From Asaia lannensis NBRC 102526 (GTDB lineage: Bacteria; Pseudomonadota; Alphaproteobacteria; Acetobacterales; Acetobacteraceae), in the NCBI RefSeq assembly GCF_024054035.1, contig NZ_JAMXQU010000006.1:1-64000 (forward strand): 64,000 nucleotides of DNA, read 5' to 3'. The stretch's first letter is position 1; the number at the start of each line of letters is the position of its first letter. This document shows positions 52,525 to 62,095 of this stretch, piece by piece. The position numbers and the translations under genes were made by a program. The notes beneath the pieces were generated by a model. It had not been told where the DNA came from, did not search any database, and was given only the letters and a program-made list of their open reading frames with translations.

Positions 52525-53771
52525 ATCGTTTCTCCAAGTCGCGTGACGAAAGTCACCATGGCCTGATGCGCCGCCTCGACATCGGCGTCATCGACAGATT
52601 CTGCTGGATTATGGCTGATCCCGCCCTTGCAGCGGATAAACAGCATGGTCATCGGGGCCAGATGCGCCATGATCATGGCATCGTGTCCGGCCTGGCTGAG
52701 CAGCATGGGGGGCATGCTGCCCTGACGCTCTTCCACGGCGCGCCCGAGCAGCCCGGTCAGACGTTCATCGCAAAGCGCGCCGGCCAGATCCTGAATGCGC
52801 TCTATATCGAGACGGACGCGCCTGCGTGTGCAGATCGCCTGCAGGGCATCGCTGACCTGCTGGGCGGCATCCTCGCGCACACCCGGTGTCACGGCGCGGA
52901 TATCGACGGTCAGAATGACCTTTCCCGGCACGATATTTGGGGCTCCGTTTTCAACTTCGAGCCAGCCTACCGTCGTGACCAGATCGATCGGATCCTGTGC
53001 GCCGATACGTTCTATGGCCGAAATGGCCTCGGCGGCAGCGGCCAGGGCATCGCGTCTTTCGTGCATGGCCGTCCCGGCATGATCGGCTTCGCCCGTCAAG
53101 GTGACACGAAAGCGGTATTGCGAGGCAATGCCACGCACGAGGCCGAGCGGCAGATCGGCACGTTCCAGATGGGGAGCCTGTTCGATATGGGCCTCGACAT
53201 AGGCCAGAACATTGTCGCGTCTGGCTGTGGCGAAACGCGAAACATCCAGACCCCAGTCATCGAGAGCCTGACGAAGCGAAATGCCGTCGCGATCCGTCAC
53301 AGTATCATCGATCTGCTGGGATAGCCCGGCAGCAGAACGCGACCCCATCATATAGGTAGGAAAACGCGATCCTTCCTCATCGCCAAAGCCGATGACCTCT
53401 ATGGCAAAAGGCAGTCGAAGACCGCGCTCGTGAAAATAGGCGACCGTCTCGATACCGAGTGTCACGCCCAGCATGCCATCATAACGCCCGCCATCGCGCA
53501 CGCTATCGACGTGCGAGCCAATCAGCAGCACAGGTGCGTCGGGTGTTGCGGCATCGTAATGACCGATAATATTGCCTGTGGCGTCGGTTTCGACGCTCAT
53601 GCCAGCCTGGTCCATCCACTGGGCCAGCCTGCCGATCGTGGCCCTGTGTGCAGGACCCAGATAGGGGCGAAACAGCCCATCTGTCTGATCGCTGTAAGGC
53701 GCGATACCGAGTTCATCGCAGCGGGCGCGCGCCCGGAATCCACCAGCAGGAATTTCGGTCATTTGAGTCAT
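52521..53771 (-). CDS. allC: M20-family amidohydrolase, probable allantoate amidohydrolase (AllC)
   Basis: Allantoate amidohydrolase splits allantoate to (S)-ureidoglycine, CO2 and ammonia. The roughly 416-aa protein has the dinuclear metal site of M20 carbamoylases: LIGSHVDSVRDGGRYDGMLG, the catalytic GDEEGSRF, EAHIEQAPHLE and the final GGISHNPAE. L-carbamoylases and ureidopropionases share this fold, so the purine assignment rests on the coupled aminotransferase. The start is uncertain: ATGs at 53783, 53771 and 53762 are in frame and none has a clear ribosome-binding site. Confidence 0.85.
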   Translation of the reverse strand: MTQMTEIPAGGFRARARCDELGIAPYSDQTDGLFRPYLGPAHRATIGRLAQWMDQAGMSVETDATGNIIGHYDAATPDAPVLLIGSHVDSVRDGGRYDGMLGVTLGIETVAYFHERGLRLPFAIEVIGFGDEEGSRFPTYMMGSRSAAGLSQQIDDTVTDRDGISLRQALDDWGLDVSRFATARRDNVLAYVEAHIEQAPHLERADLPLGLVRGIASQYRFRVTLTGEADHAGTAMHERRDALAAAAEAISAIERIGAQDPIDLVTTVGWLEVENGAPNIVPGKVILTVDIRAVTPGVREDAAQQVSDALQAICTRRRVRLDIERIQDLAGALCDERLTGLLGRAVEERQGSMPPMLLSQAGHDAMIMAHLAPMTMLFIRCKGGISHNPAESVDDADVEAAHQAMVTFVTRLGETM

Positions 53772-53904
53772 GTATACAAGCATGTCTCATGGCGGTGGGA
53801 AACACAATCGAAAGCTGTCTTCAGGGAGAAATTCGGTCAATCAAGATGCATCCGGGTCATGAATGCGAATGCAAGGGAAGAGATATCGCTGAAAAGCAGG
53901 AGTT

Positions 53905-55068
53905 TTAGCGAGCCTGTTTCCGGTCAACTCTGCCCGCTTTGTTCCTGAACCGACGCATGACCTGCCAGAGTATCCTGCGTGCCCAAAGTGACAGGATTGT
54001 CGAAGGGACGAAAAGCTCGGATCTGATACGCACGAAGCGCTGATGCCTGCGGATGAAAGGGCGCATTCCGGCTTCGAAAAACCTCAGGGCGGCTTCAGTA
54101 TCGTCTGGATACGCGGCGAGTGCTGCGCCTAATGCGACACCGCCCATCATTCCGGCAGAAGCGCCCATTCCGGAGTAAAGCGTCAGACACCAGGCGGCAT
54201 CTCCCAGGAGTATAATGCGACCTTTCGACCAATGACGCATTCTGACCATCTGTACGTCATCGGAGAGGTAATCATCGCTTTTCTCGAGATCCTCGAGTGC
54301 TGCGGAAACGACACCACCGACATCGAGATTGCTGAAGATCCTGCGCAGGGCAGATGCCGGTGCCTTGCGTACGAGAGGATCATTTTTTTTCCGACGATAG
54401 GAAAACAGGGCTGTGCTTGGTTTTCCCTCAAGAGGAAAAATGGTGAGTGTGCGACGCGTATCGGCAATCATGAGTCCGTCGCCGGGCTCCAGGCCGGGGA
54501 CAGGACGCAAGAGCGGGAAAGCACAGAGGCTTGTTTTCAAAGGGTAGATGAATCTGCCATCCGGTCCGAAAATCATGCGGCGGACCTGTGAGTGGACACC
54601 ATCTGCACCGATAACGAGATCGTATGTCTCTTCATCCCTGTCGGTGCCACACATGTTCAACCTGACAACCACACCGTTCGGAGTTGCCTCGATCAGGGTC
54701 GGGTAGCTCTCGAAGCGGATCTCGACACGCCCTTCGATGGACTGCCAGAGCGCCTCTTCGATATCGCCACGCATCACGGCAATCGGCGTTTCTGTTTCAC
54801 CTGTCAGGTCGGCAACAGCCCTCCGGCTGCCATCCTTGCGGATATCCCAGAAGCGCAAGCGCGCCGGGGTACGTTTTTCCATCCTGTCCAGAACACCGAG
54901 TTGTCGTGCAGCTTCCCGACCTTCGTCACGCAGACCAATGAAATATCCGCCCTTGCGCCTCTCGGGGGCGCGTTCGGCAATAACCGGAACCCAGCCTTGC
55001 CTCATCAGCGCTATGGCCGCAGACATGCCTGTAATACCCAGCCCTACGATAAGCGCGCGTTTTGTCAT
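53905..55068 (-). CDS. FAD-dependent monooxygenase (TetX/PheA-like)
   Basis: This 387-aa flavoprotein has the dinucleotide fold ALIVGLGITGMSAAIALMRQG (variant GxGxxG), DLVIGADGVHSQVR and GRIILLGDAAWCLTLYSG, the three FAD/NAD motifs of class A flavin monooxygenases. Such enzymes hydroxylate aromatic rings or polyketides; the TetX-like subgroup also inactivates tetracyclines. The ATG at 55068 has AGG nearby, while the longer frame would begin at a TTG (55083). A divergent tetR gene and a shared operator suggest substrate-inducible control. Confidence 0.85.
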   Translation of the reverse strand: MTKRALIVGLGITGMSAAIALMRQGWVPVIAERAPERRKGGYFIGLRDEGREAARQLGVLDRMEKRTPARLRFWDIRKDGSRRAVADLTGETETPIAVMRGDIEEALWQSIEGRVEIRFESYPTLIEATPNGVVVRLNMCGTDRDEETYDLVIGADGVHSQVRRMIFGPDGRFIYPLKTSLCAFPLLRPVPGLEPGDGLMIADTRRTLTIFPLEGKPSTALFSYRRKKNDPLVRKAPASALRRIFSNLDVGGVVSAALEDLEKSDDYLSDDVQMVRMRHWSKGRIILLGDAAWCLTLYSGMGASAGMMGGVALGAALAAYPDDTEAALRFFEAGMRPFIRRHQRFVRIRSELFVPSTILSLWARRILWQVMRRFRNKAGRVDRKQAR

Positions 55069-55133
55069 GACAGCCTGTTCCAATCGGGTTATCTCTTATC
55101 TGAACATTGAATAGATAAAGCATCGCATCAATC

Positions 55134-55146
55134 TGAACGTCGTTCA
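55134..55146. promoter_or_regulatory. TetR-type operator between monooxygenase and tetR
   Basis: TGAACG-T-CGTTCA is a perfect 6-1-6 palindrome of a kind common in TetR operators, 18 bases before the tetR start. A related TGAACATTGA sits 33 bases to the left (55101-55110). It would let the regulator repress both divergent genes. Confidence 0.6.
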
Positions 55147-55164
55147 ATAGAAAGGAAGCTGGCG

Positions 55165-55815
55165 TTGTCTCGTGCGCGTTATCATCATGGCGATCTGCGT
55201 ACCGCCCTCATCGAGGCGGCAGAGGAAATCATCTGCGAAACAGGGGTGGAGGGGTTTACTCTACGCAAGGCGGCCGGTCGGGCTGGGGTTTCTCCCGGAG
55301 CGCCATCTCATCATTTCGGTGACATGAAGGGCCTGCTGACGGCGGTGGCTATTCGCGTATTCGATCGTCTGGGGGAGGCTCTCGATATTCTGCCGCAGAC
55401 AAATCATCCAGCATCCGACCTGAGATGTCTTGCAAAGGGATATGTCCGCTTTGCGGCTGAGCACCCTGGTTTTTTCAGGCTTATCTGTCGTGTGGATCTG
55501 ATCGACTGCCGAGATCCTGTTTTTCTGGAAGCGTCTTATACGGCCCTGTCGCCCCTCACCCGTGCCATCGCCGTCTATTACGGTCACGAGGTGCCTGAGC
55601 GTTCTGACAGAAACGGTCAAAGCGAGAACGGGCCGTTGCTGCGGCCTAATCATGTCAGTGCCATGGCGACCGTGCATGGACTGGCGCATATGGTGCTTGA
55701 AGGACGGCCAGCCCTCGTGTTCGAAACCGAGGATCCGGTGCGCACCTTCATGGAGACGGCGTTGCCGGATATTCTTGCCGCATCCTGGCCGGACAGGAAG
55801 ACCATCTCGCGCTGA
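55165..55815 (+). CDS. TetR/AcrR-family regulator
   Basis: This 216-aa regulator has an N-terminal HTH with HHGDLRTALIEAAEEII and GVSPGAPSHHFG, then a helical ligand-binding domain including YVRFAAEHPGFFRLI. The start is TTG 55165, preceded by AAAGGAAG; no ATG or GTG is in a better place. It is divergent from the FAD monooxygenase with an operator-like palindrome between them, so it probably represses that gene until an aromatic or antibiotic-like ligand is bound. Confidence 0.9.
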   Translation: MSRARYHHGDLRTALIEAAEEIICETGVEGFTLRKAAGRAGVSPGAPSHHFGDMKGLLTAVAIRVFDRLGEALDILPQTNHPASDLRCLAKGYVRFAAEHPGFFRLICRVDLIDCRDPVFLEASYTALSPLTRAIAVYYGHEVPERSDRNGQSENGPLLRPNHVSAMATVHGLAHMVLEGRPALVFETEDPVRTFMETALPDILAASWPDRKTISR

Positions 55816-55854
55816 AAATCGCCAGCAGAGGCTTCAGGACAGGCGCGATAACAT

Positions 55855-55887
55855 GAGCCTGCCCGTCCCGGTGGGGCGGGCAGGCTC
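55855..55887. terminator. Strong hairpin between convergent tetR and etfA
   Basis: GAGCCTGCCCG (55855-55865) and CGGGCAGGCTC (55877-55887) form a perfect 11-bp stem. The 11-nt loop is itself partly pairable. Neither side has a T run, so it may be a rho-independent terminator only in part, but it is well placed to stop both convergent genes. Confidence 0.55.
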
Positions 55888-55895
55888 GAAGGCGA

Positions 55896-56810
<915 letters not shown>

Positions 56811-56812
56811 GA

Positions 56813-57562
56813 TCAGATCACCTTCGCTTCGTCACGCAGCTTGCCGACCAGCTCGGCAACGCTCGACACCTTGATACCGGCCTGACGCACGGGCGGCTCG
56901 ACCACTTTCACTGTTTCCAGCCGCGGGGCTATATCCACACCCAGCGTATCGGCAGCGATAGTTTCGAGCGGCTTTTTCTTGGCCTTCATGATGTTGGGCA
57001 TGGTGGCGTAGCGCGGCTCGTTGAGACGCAGGTCGGTGGTCACCACGGCCGGCAGCGCCAGACGCACGGTTTCGAGCCCGCCATCGGCTTCGCGCACCAC
57101 GGTAACGCGTCCGTCTTCCACGCTCACCGAACTGGCGAATGTGCCCTGCGGCCAGTTGAGGCGTGCCGCCAGGATCTGGCCGGTTGCATTCATGTCGTCA
57201 TCGATGGCCTGCTTGCCCATGATGACCAGACCGGGGTTTTCGCGATCCACGATGGTCTTGAGCAGCTTGGCAACGGCCAGCGGCTCAAGCTCGGCATCGG
57301 TCTGAACCAGAATGGCGCGATCGGCGCCCATGGCCATGGCCGTGCGCAGAACGGGCTGGGCCTCGGCCACGCCGATGGTCACTACCACGATTTCTGAAGC
57401 AGCGCCTTTTTCGCGGAGCCTGACGGCTTCCTCGACAGCAATTTCATCGAAGGGATTCATCGACATCTTCACGCCTTGCGTGTCGACGCCGCTGTTATCG
57501 GCCTTGACGCGGGGCTTGATGTTGTAATCCACCACCCGCTTGACCGGGACCACTATCTTCAT
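56813..57562 (-). CDS. etfB: Electron transfer flavoprotein beta subunit
   Basis: EtfB binds AMP and contacts the partner dehydrogenases. The 249-aa protein has [40 protein letters not shown] and the recognition-loop region [17 protein letters not shown], typical of this subunit. It starts at ATG 57562, 59 bases after the EtfQO gene ends. Confidence 0.96.
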   Translation of the reverse strand: MKIVVPVKRVVDYNIKPRVKADNSGVDTQGVKMSMNPFDEIAVEEAVRLREKGAASEIVVVTIGVAEAQPVLRTAMAMGADRAILVQTDAELEPLAVAKLLKTIVDRENPGLVIMGKQAIDDDMNATGQILAARLNWPQGTFASSVSVEDGRVTVVREADGGLETVRLALPAVVTTDLRLNEPRYATMPNIMKAKKKPLETIAADTLGVDIAPRLETVKVVEPPVRQAGIKVSSVAELVGKLRDEAKVI

Positions 57563-57621
57563 CTGTTTCTCGCCGATCCTGGAATTTGTCGTCAGGGTTC
57601 ATACCGTATTGCGACTCAAAA

Positions 57622-59265
57622 TCACATACCGACAGGATAATTCGGGCCACCTGCCCCTTCGGGCACGCACCAGTCGATATTCTGTGTCGGATCCTTGATG
57701 TCGCAGGTCTTGCAGTGCACGCAGTTCTGCGCGTTGATCTGCAGGCGCATGGTGCTGTTTTCTTCCAGCGCCTCATAAACGCCAGCCGGGCAGTAGCGGC
57801 TTTCGGGCGAACGGAAAATGCCCCAGTTGACCGGCAGCCATTTCGACGGATCGCGCAGTTTCAGATGGACTGGCTGATCCTCCTCATGATTGGTGCCCGA
57901 CAGGAACACCGATGAGGTCAGGTCGAACGTAAGTGCCCCATCGGGCTTGGGATAGGCGATGGGCTTGCACTGATCGGCAGGCTTGAGCGCCTCGTGATCC
58001 GTATGACGGAAATGCAGCGTCCATGGTGCGCGACCGCGGAAAATCAGACTGTCGATTCCGGCATAAAGCGCGCCGAGGCGATTGCCCCAGCGGGCAAAAG
58101 CGGGGCGCACATTGCGGGCCTCGAACAGTTCCTTGAACAGCCATGAACTCTTGAAGCGCCGCGTATAGCTTGTCGCCTCGCAGGGGCCTTCGCCCCCCAG
58201 CGCCTCGGCCACGGCTTCGGCGGCCAGCATGCCCGATTTCATGGCTGTGTGCGTGCCCTTGATCTTGGGCATATTCAGAAAACCCGCAGAATCGCCCGCC
58301 AGCACACCGCCCGGAAAAGACAGGCGCGGCAGAGACTGGAAGCCACCTTCAGACAGTGCGCGCGCGCCATAGATCAGGCGACGGCCCCCTTCGAGATGCT
58401 TCGCGAATTCGGGGTGCTTCTTGACGCGCTGCATCTCCTGAAAGGGAGAGAGCCAGGTATTGCTGTAGTCCAGCCCGGTGACGAAACCGTAGGAAACGAG
58501 GTTTTCGCCAAAATGATAGAGCCAGGCCCCGCCATAGGTGCCGTCATCCATCGGCCAGCCGAAGCTGTGCTGCACGAAGCCGGGCTTGTGCTTCTCGGCG
58601 GGAATTTCCCAGACTTCCTTGATGCCCAGCCCGTAGGTTTGCGGGTCTACACCCTGACGCAGATTGAACTGCTTCATGACGCGCTGGCTGATCGAGCCGC
58701 GCACCCCTTCTGTCAGGATGGTCTGTTTTGCACGCAGGATCATGCCCGGTGCGAAGTTCGGCCCCTGCTCGCCTTCGCGCGTTACGCCCATATCGCCGGT
58801 GATCACACCGCACAGACGGCCGTCTTCGATATAGGGTTCGGCAGCGGCAAAGCCGGGATAGATCTCGACGCCTATTTCCTCGGCCTGGGCGCCAAGCCAG
58901 CGACAGACTTCGCCCAGAGACACGACATAATTGCCGTGATTGGCCATGGCGGGCATGAGCCTGTCGATGAAGGGAATGGCAAAACCGCGCTTTTCAGTGA
59001 GGAAGAGCACTTTTTCTTCCGTCACCGGGGTTTTCAGCGGTGCGCCGCGTTCCTGCCAGTCGGGGAAGAGTTCGGCGAGTGCACGCGGTTCGATCACGGC
59101 ACCCGAGACGATATGCGCCCCGATCTCACTGCCTTTTTCAACCAGACAGATCGTGGCATCCGGCATGAGCTGACGCAGGCGTATCGCGGCGGAGAGCCCG
59201 GCAGGGCCGCCACCGACGATGACCACGTCGAATTCCATTTCTTCGCGTTCGATTTGCGTGCTCAT
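57622..59265 (-). CDS. Electron transfer flavoprotein-ubiquinone oxidoreductase
   Basis: EtfQO passes electrons from reduced ETF to ubiquinone at the inner membrane, linking fatty acid, amino acid and choline/sarcosine oxidation to respiration. The 547-aa monotopic protein has the FAD motif VVIVGGGPAGLSAAIRL, GCxxG-like loops, and at the C-terminus a 4Fe-4S cluster with NAQNCVHCKTCDIKDP and the later Cys of IDWCVPEG. It begins the etfQO-etfB-etfA operon. Its start (ATG 59265) is 24 bases after the trmB stop. Confidence 0.95.
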   Translation of the reverse strand: MSTQIEREEMEFDVVIVGGGPAGLSAAIRLRQLMPDATICLVEKGSEIGAHIVSGAVIEPRALAELFPDWQERGAPLKTPVTEEKVLFLTEKRGFAIPFIDRLMPAMANHGNYVVSLGEVCRWLGAQAEEIGVEIYPGFAAAEPYIEDGRLCGVITGDMGVTREGEQGPNFAPGMILRAKQTILTEGVRGSISQRVMKQFNLRQGVDPQTYGLGIKEVWEIPAEKHKPGFVQHSFGWPMDDGTYGGAWLYHFGENLVSYGFVTGLDYSNTWLSPFQEMQRVKKHPEFAKHLEGGRRLIYGARALSEGGFQSLPRLSFPGGVLAGDSAGFLNMPKIKGTHTAMKSGMLAAEAVAEALGGEGPCEATSYTRRFKSSWLFKELFEARNVRPAFARWGNRLGALYAGIDSLIFRGRAPWTLHFRHTDHEALKPADQCKPIAYPKPDGALTFDLTSSVFLSGTNHEEDQPVHLKLRDPSKWLPVNWGIFRSPESRYCPAGVYEALEENSTMRLQINAQNCVHCKTCDIKDPTQNIDWCVPEGAGGPNYPVGM

Positions 59266-59289
59266 GCGCGGTTCCGATCCGTTCCGGTA

Positions 59290-60003
59290 TCAGGCCCCGC
59301 GTCGCGTGAACGTCCAGTAGAACGGCACGCGGCCTTCGCGGTAGGCCTTGGCTTCATAGCGTGTGGGCGACCAGCTTTCAGGGCGTTCGCCCTTGGCTGG
59401 CGGCGGGGCGTCGAACAGGTCCTGTGCCCCCATGATCTCGAACACCCAGTCCTGATAAACGGGGTGATCGCTCGCAACGCGCCAGACTGCGCCCGGCTTC
59501 AGCAGACGGGCGAGTTCACGGATATTCTCCGGGTGGATGAAGCGACGCTTGGCATGGCGTGCCTTGGGCCACGGATCGGGGAACATCAGATAAGCGCGGT
59601 CGAGACAGCCATCGGGCAGGGATTTCAGTAAAAGCCGTGCGTCATCCGGCCAGATACGGAAATGATCCGGCGGTGTGATGGTGTCTTCTTCCCCTTCCGG
59701 CACGATGCGGGACATGAGGGAGCACAGACCGTTCTCGAAAACTTCAGAGGCAATATAGCCGACATCGGGATTGCGCTGCGCCTGATCGAGCGCATGCTCA
59801 CCCCCGCCGAACCCGATTTCGAGCCAGAGCTGATCGACCGGAGCGCCGGTAAAGGCGGCTTTCGGATCGGCAGCCTGCTCGGGGTTCAGGCGTAGCCTTG
59901 GCAGCGCCTCATCGAGAAGACGCTGCTGGCGGGCGCGTAGTGGATGCCCGCGCTGGCGGCCGTAAAGCCGCTCAGGCTGGGACTTGAGAGACGTGTCAGA
60001 CAG
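59290..60003 (-). CDS. trmB: tRNA (guanine46-N7)-methyltransferase TrmB, probable CTG start
   Basis: TrmB makes m7G46 in tRNA. The full-length 237-aa protein is visible only if translation starts at CTG 60003: the frame is open back to the metK stop (TGA at 60013-60015) and contains no ATG, GTG or TTG before the conserved N-terminal RLYGRQRGHP. GAGG lies seven bases before the CTG, overlapping the metK stop (TGAGG). The SAM motif is LEIGFGGGEH and the family motif FPDPWPKARHAKRR is intact. An ATG at 59715 would remove the SAM-binding half and cannot give an active enzyme. Confidence 0.88.
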   Translation of the reverse strand: MSDTSLKSQPERLYGRQRGHPLRARQQRLLDEALPRLRLNPEQAADPKAAFTGAPVDQLWLEIGFGGGEHALDQAQRNPDVGYIASEVFENGLCSLMSRIVPEGEEDTITPPDHFRIWPDDARLLLKSLPDGCLDRAYLMFPDPWPKARHAKRRFIHPENIRELARLLKPGAVWRVASDHPVYQDWVFEIMGAQDLFDAPPPAKGERPESWSPTRYEAKAYREGRVPFYWTFTRRGA

Positions 60004-60012
60004 CTTGGGACC

Positions 60013-61200
60013 TCAGCGGTTGAGGGCACCGCGCAGCGAGCTGACCAGATCGGTCTGCTCCCACGTGAAGTTGTCCAGCACCGGATCGGGCACGCGACCG
60101 AAATGACCATAGGCCGAGGTCGGCACATAGATCGGACGGTTCAGGCGCAGATGCTTGCGGATACCGCGCGGCGACAGATCGACCAGTTCGTTCAGCAGCT
60201 TGCCGAGGCGCGCTTCGTCGATATCCTTGCCCGTGCCGTCGAGATCGACATAGACCGAGAGCGGCTTGGACACGCCAATGGCGTAGCTGAGCTGGATGGT
60301 GCAGCGATCGGACAGACCGGCAGCGACCACGTTCTTGGCCAGATAGCGCGCGGCATAGGCAGCCGAACGATCGACCTTGGTGGGGTCCTTGCCCGAGAAG
60401 GCGCCGCCGCCATGAGGGGCTGCACCGCCGTAAGTGTCGACGATGATCTTGCGACCCGTCAGGCCTGCATCGCCATCGGGTCCACCGATCACGAAGTTAC
60501 CCGTCGGATTGACGTAGAATTCTTCTTCCGGGCACATCCAGCCTTCGGGCAGGACTTCACGGACCACTTCGCGCAGCATTTCGCGAATGGTGTTCTGGCG
60601 CATGCCTTCGATATGCTGCGTCGAGATCACGACTGAAGTCGCGCCAACGGGCTTGCCATCGACATAGCGCAGCGTGACCTGGCTCTTGGCATCCGGCAGC
60701 AGGCCGACGCCCAGTGCATGATTGCTCTTGCGATAGTCACGCACCTTTTCAAGGATCGACTGTGCATAGAAGAGCGGGGCCGGCATGAGGTGCTCGGTCT
60801 CGCGCGTGGCGAAGCCGAACATGATACCCTGATCGCCTGCGCCTTCATCCTTCTCGCCGGCGCTATCGACGCCGACAGCAATGTCAGCGGACTGCGCATG
60901 GAGCAGCGAGGTGATTTCGGCGTTCTTCCAGGAGAACCCTTCCTGATCGTAGCCGATGTCCTTGATGGCGGCACGTGCGCGCTCGATCAGCAGATCGCTG
61001 GTGATCGAGGACGGGCCGCGGACTTCACCGGCCAGAACGACGCGGTTGGTCGTGCAGAGGGTTTCGCACGCAACGCGGGCTTCCGGGTCCGCTTCGAGAT
61101 AAGCGTCCAGAACGGTATCGCTGATACGGTCAGAGACCTTGTCCGGATGACCTTCAGAAACGGATTCCGATGTGAAGAGAAATTCGCCGTAGTTACGCAC
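60013..61200 (-). CDS. metK: S-adenosylmethionine synthetase MetK
   Basis: MetK makes SAM from methionine and ATP. The 395-aa protein has [27 protein letters not shown] and [19 protein letters not shown], the standard MetK signatures. The start is GTG 61200, with GAGG seven bases upstream. The trmB gene follows immediately, so SAM supply and a SAM-dependent tRNA methylase share one transcript. Confidence 0.96.
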   Translation of the reverse strand: MRNYGEFLFTSESVSEGHPDKVSDRISDTVLDAYLEADPEARVACETLCTTNRVVLAGEVRGPSSITSDLLIERARAAIKDIGYDQEGFSWKNAEITSLLHAQSADIAVGVDSAGEKDEGAGDQGIMFGFATRETEHLMPAPLFYAQSILEKVRDYRKSNHALGVGLLPDAKSQVTLRYVDGKPVGATSVVISTQHIEGMRQNTIREMLREVVREVLPEGWMCPEEEFYVNPTGNFVIGGPDGDAGLTGRKIIVDTYGGAAPHGGGAFSGKDPTKVDRSAAYAARYLAKNVVAAGLSDRCTIQLSYAIGVSKPLSVYVDLDGTGKDIDEARLGKLLNELVDLSPRGIRKHLRLNRPIYVPTSAYGHFGRVPDPVLDNFTWEQTDLVSSLRGALNR

Positions 61201-61282
61201 TCAGGGACCTCGCAGGGAATGAGTGAAAGAAAGGAGAGCGGACGCACGACAGCCTGCGCCCGACCCGCAAGAGAGGGCTGTC

Positions 61283-61310
61283 CTTAGAGGCATAAAGCTG
61301 CGGGGGTCAA
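61283..61310 (-). promoter_or_regulatory. metK: Candidate sigma-70 promoter for metK
   Basis: On the minus strand TTGACC (61310-61305) is separated by 16 bases from TCTAAG (61288-61283). The spacing and the -35 are good; the -10 matches 4 of 6. It is about 83 bases before the metK start. I saw no SAM-I, SAM-II or SAM/SAH riboswitch core in this leader. Confidence 0.45.
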
Positions 61311-61346
61311 GCGTTTGTTATGTTTCAGTCGGGCCGTGACACGCGA

Positions 61347-62090
61347 TCAGGCACCGAATATTTCGGTCATGTCATAACATCCCGCAGGTTTACCAGCGAG
61401 CCATCTTGCGGCTTTTACGGCACCCTGTGCGAACACGCGCCGATCGAAGGCCCGATGAGACAGCGTGATCTGCTCGGTGCCCGAGGTCAGGATCAGGCTG
61501 TGCTCACCCACGATCTGACCGGCACGGAGTGAAGCGAAACCGATTGCACCTTCGCCGCGCAGCCCCGAACGATCCGTTTCCGCCACGTCCTTGAGTGCAA
61601 CGCCCCGACCTTCTGCAAGACAGGCGCCAATGGCCAGGGCCGTGCCCGATGGAGCATCGCGTTTTTGCCGGTGATGGGTTTCAAGGATCTCGGCATCGTA
61701 TTCGTCGGATGGGAGTTTTGCACCCAGCTGACGGGCCAGATCGAGCAGCATCGTCAGTCCGGGTGCGAAATTGGCCGCCCTGAGTACGGGGATCTGCGTC
61801 GCGGCTTCGAGAATGGCCTGTTCCGCCGCCTCGTCGAAGCCTGTCGTGCCGATAACCCAGCCACAGCCAGCCTGGGCAAAGGCCCTGGCATTGGCGACCG
61901 TAGCGGCAGGGCTGCTGACATCGATCACGACATCGCAGCATGCGGCCAGTTCGGACGGATCGGTCACGATGTGATGCTGCGGGTCGGACTGGCGTGCGAG
62001 CCCCCCTGCAAGATCGAGACCCGCGGACCTGACCTCCTCGGCACAAAGCGTGCCGAGGCGACCTGTAATCCCTGCAATGCCGATACGCAT
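61347..62090 (-). CDS. dapB: 4-hydroxy-tetrahydrodipicolinate reductase DapB
   Basis: DapB reduces the lysine/diaminopimelate precursor with NAD(P)H. The 247-aa protein has the Rossmann GIAGITGRLGTLC and the DapB signature ILETHHRQKRDAPSGTAL. The ATG at 62090 is 5 bases past the dnaJ stop. The order dnaK-dnaJ-dapB is common in alphaproteobacteria. Confidence 0.96.
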   Translation of the reverse strand: MRIGIAGITGRLGTLCAEEVRSAGLDLAGGLARQSDPQHHIVTDPSELAACCDVVIDVSSPAATVANARAFAQAGCGWVIGTTGFDEAAEQAILEAATQIPVLRAANFAPGLTMLLDLARQLGAKLPSDEYDAEILETHHRQKRDAPSGTALAIGACLAEGRGVALKDVAETDRSGLRGEGAIGFASLRAGQIVGEHSLILTSGTEQITLSHRAFDRRVFAQGAVKAARWLAGKPAGCYDMTEIFGA

Positions 62091-62095
62091 GACGC

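Noticed and set aside
59290-59715. Short 141-aa TrmB starting at ATG 59715
   Set aside because: It would lack the SAM-binding EIGFGGGEH segment, which is present in frame immediately upstream and is well conserved.
61201-61346. SAM riboswitch upstream of metK
   Set aside because: The leader lacks the conserved cores of SAM-I, SAM-II and SAM/SAH classes that I could recognise by eye; only a plausible promoter is visible. A covariance-model search would settle it.
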